A stretch of DNA of 15,462 nucleotides, from NCBI GenBank assembly GCA_030588275.1, contig JAUUYJ010000023.1, forward strand, positions 1 to 15,462, written 5' to 3'. Numbering within the stretch: position 1 is the first letter of the stretch; each line of letters begins with the position of its first letter. A model generated the notes under the pieces. The model saw only the letters and a list, made by a program, of their open reading frames with translations, had not been told where the DNA came from and ran no database searches. The position numbers and the translations under genes are program-made. This document shows positions 8,129-15,462 of this stretch, in pieces. This DNA comes from Candidatus Zixiibacteriota bacterium (GTDB taxonomy: Bacteria; Zixibacteria; MSB-5A5; GN15; JAAZOE01).

Positions 8129-9279
8129 GACCGAACAGGTTCAAACGATGCCACAGCATGGCAGCGATGGCACAACCAAATCATATTTTCAGAATGCAGA
8201 TTACAGCTGGTGCAGACAAAATCACCCGCCTCTTTTCTTACTGCCAATTTCATAACTTGCTTGAACACCGCCTCAGCTTTTTCCTTTTTCCCCGCATCAC
8301 GATTAAGACGATAGAGGCCCAGGCGTGACAACATCGATCCTTTATGATCGTCAAAGGCCGAAGAAAAATGCTCCCGCGCGGAATCAAGATCACCCTTGCG
8401 TTCGTTGAAGTAGGCCAGTTCCAAACGGGCCGTCAAATGATCGGGCCGTGAGATCAGCAAATTTGACAGAGCTTCAGCATACTCACCATACCGACCAACT
8501 TCAAAAAAGCCTTTCTTGAGACGGTCAAAAACAAACTGCCCCTTATCAGGATTCATTGTTATAACCTTGGTCCAATATCCCAACGCATCTTCAAGGCGGC
8601 TTTCCTTGTAATAGCTGTCACCGATAGCCAGATAAGAGGCCAGACAACTTTTATCAATATGCATCGCCTCTTTAAAGAACAGGCGGGCCCGATGAGGTTC
8701 GCCCCCTTCGGCCAACTGCTCTCCTTCAAAAACCTTATACAAAGCTAACCGGTCGCTGGAGTCTGATCCGGTCTGTTTATCAATTTTTTTTAATACTACG
8801 GCCGCTTCTTTCCATTTATGATCTTTTTCAAGTGATGCCAGAAGTTGAATCAAAGCCCACCGGTCACCAGGAAATAGCTCAACAATTTCTCCAATCGCCT
8901 TGTCGGCTGAAGGCACATCATCAAGCGATACAAAATCATGATAAAGTGCTTCAAGAATCTCCTTTTTCTCTTCACCGGCCAGGTCGTGCCGAAAGGTCAA
9001 ATTGAGATGAATTTCCAAAGCCTGCTCCGTCTTATTCATCCGACGAAAGATGTTACCCAGTTGCAAATAACCATCGATGTTTTCACTATCAATCGAGATT
9101 GCTTCTTTAAGACTGGTAAAAGCCCGCTCATCCTGCCCCCGCATGATTGCTTTGAGGCCGGAGATATAGGATGCGGAGTCCGGTTTCGGCTCACCGACCT
9201 GAAGCTGTCTCCAAAAATAGAGAGCCAAACCGATTCCGGAAATTGAAACGACGACCAGAAACATAACCAGCGCGGTCAT
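8125..9279 (-). CDS. lapB: LapB/YciM-like membrane-anchored TPR protein with rubredoxin-type metal site
   Basis: In E. coli, LapB is an inner-membrane TPR protein that works with FtsH to control LpxC turnover and so lipopolysaccharide synthesis. Here residues 4-22 form a single N-terminal membrane anchor, followed by TPR-like repeats from about 36 to 345 (for example 'GYLQLGNIFRRMNKTEQALEI', shown here only in part as a repeat of the 'A..LG....' type, and 'ARLELAYFNERKGDLDSARE'). The C-terminus holds four cysteines in two CxxC pairs (356/359 and 370/373) with a Trp just before the second pair and a final 'FEPVR', matching the rubredoxin-like end of LapB. The length of 384 residues is close to the family norm. 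The ATG at 9279 shares one base with the lapA stop (TAATG), and GAGG lies about 10 bases upstream. The LapA neighbour supports the identity. Function in this phylum is inferred. Confidence 0.87.
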   Translation of the reverse strand: MTALVMFLVVVSISGIGLALYFWRQLQVGEPKPDSASYISGLKAIMRGQDERAFTSLKEAISIDSENIDGYLQLGNIFRRMNKTEQALEIHLNLTFRHDLAGEEKKEILEALYHDFVSLDDVPSADKAIGEIVELFPGDRWALIQLLASLEKDHKWKEAAVVLKKIDKQTGSDSSDRLALYKVFEGEQLAEGGEPHRARLFFKEAMHIDKSCLASYLAIGDSYYKESRLEDALGYWTKVITMNPDKGQFVFDRLKKGFFEVGRYGEYAEALSNLLISRPDHLTARLELAYFNERKGDLDSAREHFSSAFDDHKGSMLSRLGLYRLNRDAGKKEKAEAVFKQVMKLAVRKEAGDFVCTSCNLHSENMIWLCHRCHAVASFEPVRS

Positions 9280-9614
9280 TATTTTTTATCCTCTTTGGGA
9301 ATGAGAAAGTTGCCCTCTGCTTCGGAAATCGTCCGATTTCTAAGTGCAGAGACTTCGTTATTGAGTGCCGACAACGATCTTTTATGTTTTCGTAATTCAG
9401 CCGCCTGCTTGATGCAAACTGTAACAAATAAGAGTGAGGAAACGACCAAACCAAAAATGAAGGCCCAGTATGCGACATAGATCAGCGGGAAATCTATGTA
9501 CTTGACTTGAAACAAAGGCAGGGTCACCGAAACACGCTCTCCGGCATTATAGACCGAAAAACCGACCAGAACCGCGAAAAGAATGACCAATAATACAGCC
9601 CTAAATACCCACAT
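9279..9614 (-). CDS. lapA: LapA-like (DUF1049) small inner-membrane protein
   Basis: This 111-residue protein has the LapA layout: a first membrane helix at about 5-22, a short extracytoplasmic stretch with 'NAGERVSVTLPLF' (residues 23-35), a second helix at about 43-68, and a cytoplasmic amphipathic or coiled-coil tail at 70-95. In E. coli, LapA is encoded next to LapB and takes part in lipopolysaccharide assembly; its exact activity is not well defined. It is the first gene of the run lapA-lapB-SPOR-mutS-mutL-miaA. The start is well supported by AAGGAGG four bases before the ATG and by a consensus promoter. The call rests on topology, on the motif after helix 1 and on the adjacent lapB, since sequence identity in this family is low. 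Confidence 0.83.
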   Translation of the reverse strand: MWVFRAVLLVILFAVLVGFSVYNAGERVSVTLPLFQVKYIDFPLIYVAYWAFIFGLVVSSLLFVTVCIKQAAELRKHKRSLSALNNEVSALRNRTISEAEGNFLIPKEDKK

Positions 9615-9618
9615 ATTT

Positions 9619-9625
9619 CCTCCTT
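9619..9625 (-). promoter_or_regulatory. Strong ribosome binding site of lapA
   Basis: AAGGAGG on the minus strand, four bases before the ATG at 9614. It fixes the lapA start. It is the strongest Shine-Dalgarno in the six-gene run; the SPOR gene and mutL show none and mutS has only AAGG, which fits translational coupling from lapA onwards. Confidence 0.85.
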
Positions 9626-9650
9626 GATCGGGCAGATTGCACAGTAAAAT

Positions 9651-9679
9651 TATATAACAGAAATCGTGCTGGCAGTCAA
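9651..9679 (-). promoter_or_regulatory. sigma70-type promoter of the lapA-lapB-SPOR-mutSL-miaA operon
   Basis: On the minus strand, TTGACT (9679-9674) is followed by 17 bases and TATATA (9656-9651). An overlapping TATAAT (9654-9649) would give a 19-base spacer. The predicted start is near 9643, leaving a leader of about 29 bases before the lapA ATG. The -35 box begins inside the T-rich tail of the terminator of the preceding gene, so the two signals are packed together. Confidence 0.75.
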
Positions 9680-9680
9680 T

Positions 9681-9714
9681 ATAAAATAGCCCGCCTCCAT
9701 CACGGAAGCGGGCT
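9681..9714 (-). terminator. Rho-independent terminator after the small secreted-protein gene
   Basis: On the minus strand, AGCCCGCTTCC and GGAGGCGGGCT form an 11-base-pair stem (one G-U pair) around the loop GTGAT (9714-9688). It is followed directly by the T-rich ATTTTATATT. It lies about 30 bases past the stop codon at 9745. The plus-strand side has no T-tract, so it terminates minus-strand transcription only. Confidence 0.88.
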
Positions 9715-9744
9715 TAATCAGTACCTGATTTGTCGTCGTCAATG

Positions 9745-10404
9745 CTACTCCAGATCAAACCTGAGACTACCGATCAGAGCGCCAAAGGTTGAAGCGTAAC
9801 TGGCGTTGGTCTGATATTCGGTAATCAGATGTACAATATATATTTTACCCTGACGGACAGTCATAAATATCGACCCCGCCTTATAGTCATTAACCTGTTT
9901 GGCACGATCGGTACCACGAGTGGCAATATCAATAGAGTAAGCCTGCCGGACATCAAGGATTAACGCCTTTTGGCCCTCAAGCGTAAGATCACGATTTTTC
10001 ATGATTTCATGCGGCTTTGATATAAGCTTAAGACTTCTCATTAAAAACTTTTTTTGAGGTGATTTGAATTCAGAATCATTCAGCATTTCAAAAAAAGCAC
10101 CAACAGCAAGCGATGTCGTATCGACAAACAGTTTGATTGTCGGAATTTGAGCATAATCTTCATTACCAGCCTGAAATTCCTGCGGAACGGGATACGATTT
10201 TTGTGTTAGGCTGATTTTCAACGGTTTTTTGGATTTGGAACCAATTTTAGTTGACCATCCGCTGGGCGTTTGAAAAGAGAACTTGTGGTCTTTATCAAAA
10301 TAAACGCCATCTTTGATTTCGCCTACTTTTTTGGCAGAGGCCGGAACAAACAGTACCGTAAGCAAAAATGAAATTGTCAAAAATATGAGTATGCTCTTTT
10401 TCAT
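9745..10404 (-). CDS. Small secreted protein of unknown function (possible PsbP/DcrB-like fold)
   Basis: This is a 219-residue exported protein. The frame is open to an ATG at 10467, but that extension overlaps the promoter. The ATG at 10404 has AGGAGG five bases upstream and begins a clear signal peptide (MKKSILIFL..., cut after 'PASA' near residue 24). The mature part starts with 'VYFDKDHKFSFQTPSGW' (residues 34-50), a pattern seen at the start of PsbP-like and DcrB-like domains, and continues as alternating strands and helices with 'SIFMTVRQGKIYIVHLIT' and 'GALIGSLRFDL' near the end. There are no cysteines in the mature part and no membrane segment or sorting tail. It looks monocistronic, with its own promoter and terminator. 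I do not recognise a specific family. The fold suggestion is weak and no function is assigned. Confidence 0.82.
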   Translation of the reverse strand: MKKSILIFLTISFLLTVLFVPASAKKVGEIKDGVYFDKDHKFSFQTPSGWSTKIGSKSKKPLKISLTQKSYPVPQEFQAGNEDYAQIPTIKLFVDTTSLAVGAFFEMLNDSEFKSPQKKFLMRSLKLISKPHEIMKNRDLTLEGQKALILDVRQAYSIDIATRGTDRAKQVNDYKAGSIFMTVRQGKIYIVHLITEYQTNASYASTFGALIGSLRFDLE

Positions 10405-10409
10405 AATCT

Positions 10410-10415
10410 CCTCCT
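10410..10415 (-). promoter_or_regulatory. Ribosome binding site that sets the start of the small secreted-protein gene
   Basis: AGGAGG on the minus strand, five bases before the ATG at 10404. It decides against the longer frame from 10467, whose first 21 codons would not look like a signal peptide and would run through the promoter. Confidence 0.85.
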
Positions 10416-10425
10416 GTGTTTGACA

Positions 10426-10455
10426 ACAATAACCATCCAACCAGATAAAAGTCAA
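10426..10455 (-). promoter_or_regulatory. Probable sigma70-type promoter of the small secreted-protein gene
   Basis: On the minus strand, TTGACT (10455-10450) is followed by an 18-base spacer and TATTGT (10431-10426), four of six matches to TATAAT. The predicted start near 10419 leaves a short leader carrying only the ribosome binding site. The -35 box is the same TTGACT as in the lapA promoter. The -10 box is weaker. Confidence 0.55.
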
Positions 10456-10513
10456 GGATTTATTCATCCCCTTCCCTCAAATCATATACAGCATATCCTT
10501 CGATTGGATTAAA

Positions 10514-12673
10514 TTATTTAAGTAAAACCGCCTTAAATACGGCTCGATCAGCTCCCTGAGATGCCCTGAAGAAATATATCCCGCTGGTAACGTTCTCTCC
10601 ATCAAATCCTTTGCCATCCCACAAGATGCCGCCACTTCCAGAGTTAGCCGATCCAACCTGAATCTGCCGTATCAAACGCCCCAAAATATCGAAGATATCA
10701 ATAACAACCGGTTCGCCGTAAGACCTGAAATTATTAAGGCGTAGATTTATGACCGGATTGAACGGGTTCGGATATCCGGTTATTTGCGGAATCATCAGCC
10801 GATCTGGAATCGGTTGAACCTCAGAGTCGGTGTCAAGAATCGGTAAGGAATATATCTTCACCGAAAAACCATCGCTGGCGGCAATAAGATTGTTGTCATA
10901 GGCGACATGCAAGGCTAAATCACCTCCGGAAAACAGGAGTTGGGGACGTCCTGCTGAAATATCATAGATAAAAATGCCATTGCGAGCGGCGACAATTAAC
11001 CAGGAATCAACCTGAATCATTTCATTGACCTCACCAGACTCGCTGTTTTCATACAATCGCACCGGAGTGGATGCATCAGAAATGGAATAGGTCATGAGGA
11101 TGCTGGCTCCGACGTAAAGCAACGTATCATTCTGTACCATCGCCCCACCCCGACCAGGAAGCGTTCGATCAGAGATAAATGTAAATTGAAAATTCTCGTC
11201 AAGAGCCAGAATCGACATCATCCCCTTATCGTTATTCAGATATACAATCGTATCATTAAAGATAGCCGAAGCAACACCGGTGGGAAACCTCCAACTAAAC
11301 AGGTTGGGTTCGACGATGCTGTCGTTACGGAATGTTCCACGCAATCCAAAATCGTCGTAATAGTAAATCAGATCCCCATCTGGGAAATAGTTGGGAACAA
11401 TATGGGGACGGTTAATCGAATCCTCAATTATGAAAAAGGGAAAGAATACGGTTGGGTCCCCCTCGCCCCGATCAAGGGCGGGAAAGATGGCGTTGAATTC
11501 AAAATCTGCCAGAAACAGCGTATCTCCCTTGAAACACATCCCCGCTGGTACATATGGTGGATTGATAATTTTTCCGGTTCGGATCGGATTATCAGGATCG
11601 GCCAGATCAAAAATTTCATACCAATTGTGAGTTCCAATACTGTGCAGGCGCGATTTCACGAAACTCAATTGGGTTATCGGGCCCGGAGAAGCATAAGTAA
11701 TAATCGGAAATTCAATTTCAATCACTTCGGGGTTCTCAATGTTGTAACCGATAAAGCCATAATTGCGATCGGCGAACATAATATGTTTGCCACCGTGATA
11801 ATCCAACACAAGCGCTTTACCCCAAATCCCGACAATCGGAAATATCTGATCGACTAAGCTATCACCCTGACCATAGATCAACTCAAAACCGTTGAGGCCA
11901 TTAGACAGCACCATCCCCTGCGGAACCAAGTCAATTTTATCAGCCCGAATGTAGCTGTCAATCAGGCCCAGATAGATAGGGTTCTGGGGATCGGTAATTG
12001 ATCCCAGCATCATTCCGTTAGGGCTGACTCCGGAATATACGGTATCTCCCGATACCGCCAACGAGACCCCCTGATCCGGTAATAACAGCTCCCCAATCGG
12101 TGCACCGATATCAGCGTTGGTTGGGTTGTATATTATCACTCCGTTATAATCATCGAGAGCGAATAAAAGGGAATCGGATGAAGCAAGACGAGTAACATGA
12201 ATCCCGACCATGCTACTGTCGTTGAAGATAATATTATTAGGGTCTGAGATATCGTACCTGAAAAGCCCATCATACTGCATCGCCGTATATAAGAAATTAT
12301 CCATCCGGCAGATATCGACAATCTCTTCGGGGGGTTGAAAGCTTCCCAAAAGAACCATGTTGAGTGGATTACTGATATCGACTAAGGTGAACTTCCCCAC
12401 TTCATCCTCGACAACGAGCAGGTCGGAGCACAAATACAACCGATAAGGTTTTTCCACCATCTCCAGCGTCGCATAAAGTTTTTTCTTGTTGAAGTCGCGA
12501 GACAGGTCGGCCACACCAATACCATCCGGGAAAGCGCAAAACAGGAACTGATCCTTCTCCACGATGGCTCGCACACCATTCCACAAAAAAGAACCATGAT
12601 ACAGATAATCATCCGCCAAAACCGGGACGGTTATCATAAGAATCAAAAGTATGCCAATTATTCGACGCTTCAT
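10514..12673 (-). CDS. Secreted LVIVD-type beta-propeller protein with C-terminal sorting (FlgD/Por-like) tail
   Basis: This is a 719-residue exported protein. Residues 1-20 are a signal peptide ending 'PVLA' before DDY. Residues 30-610 are beta-rich, with repeating units of the form 'hydrophobic strand - D/G - Y - DISDP..P...G', typical of LVIVD/beta-propeller repeats: 'TLVDISNPLNMVLLGSF' at 96-112, 'FRYDISDPNNI' at 138-148, 'ITDPQNPIYLGLIDS' at 226-240, 'LADPDNPIRTGKI' at 357-369, 'ISDASTPVRLYENS' at 531-544 and 'IFIYDIS' at 567-573. Residues 632-719 are a C-terminal sorting domain: 'GYPNPFNPVINLRL', 'IDIFDILGRLIRQ', 'WDGKGFDGENVTSGIYFFRA' and a final 'AVLLK'. Such tails direct proteins to the outside or cell surface in FCB-group bacteria. 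The ATG overlaps the peptidase stop by 4 bases (ATGA) with no clear Shine-Dalgarno, so the two are probably translationally coupled. No catalytic motif is visible and the ligand is unknown. Confidence 0.85.
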   Translation of the reverse strand: MKRRIIGILLILMITVPVLADDYLYHGSFLWNGVRAIVEKDQFLFCAFPDGIGVADLSRDFNKKKLYATLEMVEKPYRLYLCSDLLVVEDEVGKFTLVDISNPLNMVLLGSFQPPEEIVDICRMDNFLYTAMQYDGLFRYDISDPNNIIFNDSSMVGIHVTRLASSDSLLFALDDYNGVIIYNPTNADIGAPIGELLLPDQGVSLAVSGDTVYSGVSPNGMMLGSITDPQNPIYLGLIDSYIRADKIDLVPQGMVLSNGLNGFELIYGQGDSLVDQIFPIVGIWGKALVLDYHGGKHIMFADRNYGFIGYNIENPEVIEIEFPIITYASPGPITQLSFVKSRLHSIGTHNWYEIFDLADPDNPIRTGKIINPPYVPAGMCFKGDTLFLADFEFNAIFPALDRGEGDPTVFFPFFIIEDSINRPHIVPNYFPDGDLIYYYDDFGLRGTFRNDSIVEPNLFSWRFPTGVASAIFNDTIVYLNNDKGMMSILALDENFQFTFISDRTLPGRGGAMVQNDTLLYVGASILMTYSISDASTPVRLYENSESGEVNEMIQVDSWLIVAARNGIFIYDISAGRPQLLFSGGDLALHVAYDNNLIAASDGFSVKIYSLPILDTDSEVQPIPDRLMIPQITGYPNPFNPVINLRLNNFRSYGEPVVIDIFDILGRLIRQIQVGSANSGSGGILWDGKGFDGENVTSGIYFFRASQGADRAVFKAVLLK

Positions 12674-15462
12674 CGCATTAAGACCATTTTGTGGTGTGAA
12701 CTGTTTTCATCACTTTTCATCCGAGCCAAATAAACTCCCGAAGCAACTTCTCGTCCCTGCTGATCTCGCCCATCCCAGACCACTTGATGGCTTCCGGCCG
12801 GATATAACCGGTCCGATAACGTGACCACCTTTTGTCCCAGAATATTAAATATCTCCATTCTAACTTTGGTCGAACGATCGAGGCTGAAATTAATTACCGT
12901 TTCCGGATTAAACGGATTGGGGAAGTTGCCTGAAATACCAAACCGATCCGGAATGAGTTGTCGATCATCATCAATGTCGGTTGGCAATCCGATCTTCGGA
13001 TTTATTCCGCTATTATAATTATCATGAAGATACCGAGGCCATGGCATTAGGTCAGGATAATAGGGAGCTTCGGTATCCCAAACAAACAGATCACCATTAT
13101 CACCAGTCATAATGATTTCCAATATCCCATCGTTGTCTAAATCGTCAATGACTGGCGTAAATGGCAAAGAGACCACCTGAGTTATAGGAGTGGGAGTAAT
13201 GATTGGAAAACCGGTAGTTAAATCCCCATTCGGTTCCCACGCAAACAGACGCTCGTACCCGGTTCCGGGAAAGAGGAAACCACCCCGACTAATAATATTC
13301 AGATTTCCATCCCCATCAATATCGGCTACAATAATGTTGGACAGCGAAGTCGAAGTGCTGATAAGCACTCCATATGGCAAAGCTTGATGCTCCAAATATG
13401 GTGTACCATCGCTGTTGAAAGCATAAATCCGGGCGATGTCATAGCTGTAATATGAAATCAGTACCTCTTTGGAACCGTTATTGTCAATATCAACGCATAT
13501 TGGAGCAGTCCCAATCCAATCGGCCATATCTTCGAGGTAAACGGGCCAACCGGGTACATCTTCAAGGCCATTATTAGTCGCCCAAATTCCGGCAACTCCA
13601 TTGGTATCAATCCCAGCCATAATAATTTCAAGTTGTCCGTCGTCATCAATATCGGCCAACATTCCACCGTTTGAAATATGTATTTGTCTGGCCAGCGGGG
13701 ATTCCCAGCCAAAGGGAGGCAAGCCGTTTCGTCCATTCCAAATATATATCCCGGATGGAACATCGGTCGTGCTGTAAATTGAGATAACTTCATTCGCTCC
13801 GTCAAAGTTCAAATCGGTGGCGGTAATGATTGGCACCGTCAATCCGGCAAATTGCGAAGTATCAAAGATATTGGGGTCAAGGGTTGTGAACAGACCATCA
13901 AGCGAATAAAAGTATGGGTCACCACTATATTTATAGGCGCGGACCTCGCCATATTTTGAAATGTATATCAATGTCGAATCTCCCCCAGGAGTAAGTTGCG
14001 TCAGGTTTGGTATCGGGTAAGTAAAAAAGGTCATCCCAGTCGAGGCATCACGCGGCCAACCAGAAAGTGCCTGCCCCAGATAATTGAAGCATCCGACAAT
14101 ATCCTTACCAATGATCACGACATCTTTGAGGCCATCTCCATCAATGTCATCGAAGGCCGGGAGTGATCGCATATCGTATTGACTCAAAACGGGCCAGCCA
14201 GGAAGGATTTGGCCATCGGCATCGAAGGCAAACAAACCTTGCTGACTACCAACGATAATTTCCTTTATTCCATCTCCGGTGATATCCTCCACCCCCGGAG
14301 AAAAAGAGGCAAAGCTCCCTAATCGGGCCGGGAATCCGGCTCTCATTGAAGGCCGAACAATAAGGCGAACCGAATCAGACAAAACGGTGCCATTCAGGTA
14401 GGCATCAAGGCGCAAATACAACGGTCCCTCAGGAATGGTAAAAAGCGGCCAGTCGAAAATAGTTTCTTCAAAATAGTAGCTCGTTGAACCGAAGATTCTG
14501 GTAGAGCTGTTCCCACCTTCAACCCGGTAAGATAGCGCCATCGAATCATAAATAGCCCCATAGGCTGATCCGACAATCGTTGCCAGACTTTTAATCTCTT
14601 CTCCGTCACTCGGACTGATAATTTGGGAGATATCGGCTCGGACCAGACGAAAATCGACCTGATCCTCCCCCGCCTCAGAGACCAGCTTAAAAGAATAATA
14701 CCCGCTGGGAACCTGTGGTGACCAGACAAAGAAAGAATCGTTATCCACAGCGGAATCGACATGGTGCAGGAGATTCCACTCCTTATGATCCAGCCCTTCC
14801 CCAAGATAGAGATCCAGCGGCCCATCATACTGACCGGTGGTCCCGACCCCAATCGCAACCTCGTCAAAGATGACCGCGTTATCATGTGGGTTTGTAATAT
14901 AAGCGGCCGGTTGCAAGACCGCATTGAGAGCTCGTCCGATATTCAATCGTCCCCAGCCGGAGAGCGTATCATAGCCGGGGAAATTATCCTCTCCCGTCCC
15001 CCAGGGATCGACAAGATCATCAGCCGATTGCTCTAAGGCATCAATAATCTGATCGGCGCTAAGACCGGGATGAAATGATTTTAGCAATGCCGCCGCACCA
15101 GCCACAATCGGGGCGGACATAGAAGTTCCATCAGCCACCATGTAATTTTCGGCGATAATGCGGATACCCGGTTCCCCCGGAGCATACATATCGGTCCCCG
15201 CCGCCCGCAATGATAAGATATTTTGGCCCGGTGCTGAAATATCCAGAGATGATCCGTAGGATGAGAAATAGGTCATATAACCATCTGAATTAGTCGCTCC
15301 AACGGTAAACGATTCATCGAATGCGGCTGGAAATAACCGGCGACTGTCACCAAAGTTCCCTGCCGCCGCAACCGGAATAACACCCCGACTGCGGGCATAA
15401 CGAAGAACTTCCAACAGAATACCCGATTCAAAAGGGAAGCCCCAACTCATATTTATAACATC
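12670..15462 (-). CDS. Secreted subtilisin-like (S8) serine peptidase with FG-GAP/VCBS-like repeats and C-terminal sorting tail, N-terminus outside window
   Basis: The frame is open to the right edge (930 residues visible). The apparent start at 15450 is internal, since it is preceded by in-frame 'DVIN', so the signal peptide and the catalytic Asp and His lie outside. Numbering from the edge, the oxyanion Asn is at 36 ('AAAGNFGDS') and the catalytic Ser at 114 ('DGTSMSAPIVAGAAAL'). The peptidase ends near 180. Residues 185-370 contain Ig-like beta regions. Residues 385-800 carry seven acidic loops of the form D-x-D-x-D-G-x-x-E/D ('ITGDGIKE', 'IDGDGLKD', 'LNFDGANE', 'IDDDGQLE', 'IDNNGSKE', 'IDGDGNLN', 'LDNDGILE'), as in calcium-binding FG-GAP/VCBS propellers. 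Recurring 'GWP' follows several. Residues 842-930 form a sorting tail ('GNFPNPFNPETVINFSL', 'IFNILGQKV', 'VWDGRDQQGREVASGVYLAR'). It should be exported and surface-attached or released. The substrate cannot be told from sequence. Confidence 0.92.
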   Translation of the reverse strand, partial: DVINMSWGFPFESGILLEVLRYARSRGVIPVAAAGNFGDSRRLFPAAFDESFTVGATNSDGYMTYFSSYGSSLDISAPGQNILSLRAAGTDMYAPGEPGIRIIAENYMVADGTSMSAPIVAGAAALLKSFHPGLSADQIIDALEQSADDLVDPWGTGEDNFPGYDTLSGWGRLNIGRALNAVLQPAAYITNPHDNAVIFDEVAIGVGTTGQYDGPLDLYLGEGLDHKEWNLLHHVDSAVDNDSFFVWSPQVPSGYYSFKLVSEAGEDQVDFRLVRADISQIISPSDGEEIKSLATIVGSAYGAIYDSMALSYRVEGGNSSTRIFGSTSYYFEETIFDWPLFTIPEGPLYLRLDAYLNGTVLSDSVRLIVRPSMRAGFPARLGSFASFSPGVEDITGDGIKEIIVGSQQGLFAFDADGQILPGWPVLSQYDMRSLPAFDDIDGDGLKDVVIIGKDIVGCFNYLGQALSGWPRDASTGMTFFTYPIPNLTQLTPGGDSTLIYISKYGEVRAYKYSGDPYFYSLDGLFTTLDPNIFDTSQFAGLTVPIITATDLNFDGANEVISIYSTTDVPSGIYIWNGRNGLPPFGWESPLARQIHISNGGMLADIDDDGQLEIIMAGIDTNGVAGIWATNNGLEDVPGWPVYLEDMADWIGTAPICVDIDNNGSKEVLISYYSYDIARIYAFNSDGTPYLEHQALPYGVLISTSTSLSNIIVADIDGDGNLNIISRGGFLFPGTGYERLFAWEPNGDLTTGFPIITPTPITQVVSLPFTPVIDDLDNDGILEIIMTGDNGDLFVWDTEAPYYPDLMPWPRYLHDNYNSGINPKIGLPTDIDDDRQLIPDRFGISGNFPNPFNPETVINFSLDRSTKVRMEIFNILGQKVVTLSDRLYPAGSHQVVWDGRDQQGREVASGVYLARMKSDENSSHHKMVLMR

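Noticed and set aside
10405..10467. ATG at 10467 as start of the small secreted protein
   Set aside because: The extension runs through the predicted promoter and hides the signal peptide, and the ATG at 10404 has a strong ribosome binding site.
11186..11857. 223-codon open frame on the plus strand inside the propeller gene
   Set aside because: It is antisense to a well-supported gene, has no Shine-Dalgarno or promoter, and its translation shows no recognisable domain.
12900..14300. Recurring short DNA similarity (ccatc.ccatcaatatcggc-like) across the peptidase gene
   Set aside because: It reflects the repeated protein loop D-x-D-x-D-G. The spacing is irregular and coding, so it is not a DNA repeat or CRISPR array.
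14394..14924. 176-codon minus-strand frame inside the S8 peptidase gene
   Set aside because: It is an alternative frame of the peptidase and shows low-complexity Arg/Ser-rich composition without a domain.

Overview
The window reads as one block of chromosome from a Gram-negative (diderm) bacterium. Every gene I can support lies on the minus strand, so the functional order runs from right to left. Three things point to a diderm of the FCB-like or candidate-phylum type (for example Zixibacteria, Marinimicrobia or KSB1-like lineages): two secreted proteins with Bacteroidetes-style 'NPFNP' C-terminal sorting tails, a LapA/LapB pair linked to lipopolysaccharide control, and an MltD-type periplasmic lytic transglycosylase. 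The lineage is an inference from gene style. No rRNA or other marker in the window settles it.

Layout in transcription order: (1) 15462-12670, the C-terminal 930 residues of a secreted subtilisin-like (S8) peptidase with FG-GAP/VCBS-like repeats and a sorting tail, cut by the window edge. (2) 12673-10514, a secreted LVIVD-type beta-propeller protein with the same kind of tail, overlapping the peptidase gene by 4 bases. (3) 10404-9745, a small secreted protein of unknown function with its own promoter and a rho-independent terminator. (4) 9614-1661, a tightly overlapping six-gene run lapA - lapB - TPR/SPOR protein - mutS - mutL - miaA behind a good sigma70-type promoter. (5) 1528-1, an MltD-like LysM lytic transglycosylase with its own consensus promoter, cut by the left window edge.

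The six-gene run joins envelope genes (LapA/LapB, and a SPOR protein expected to bind peptidoglycan) to DNA mismatch repair (MutS, and a MutL with the endonuclease motif) and tRNA modification (MiaA). All five junctions overlap, so the genes are probably cotranscribed and translationally coupled. The next gene, mltD, acts on the same peptidoglycan that SPOR domains recognise. The peptidase/propeller pair looks like a separate secreted-protein unit.

Intergenic DNA is sparse: 1529-1660, 9615-9744 and 10405-10513 are the only gaps, each under 135 bases and each holding a promoter. I see no tRNA, rRNA, CRISPR array, insertion sequence, prophage or attachment site. The main oddity is in miaA: the Walker A glycine before the lysine is replaced by glutamate, and there is no in-frame ATG start.
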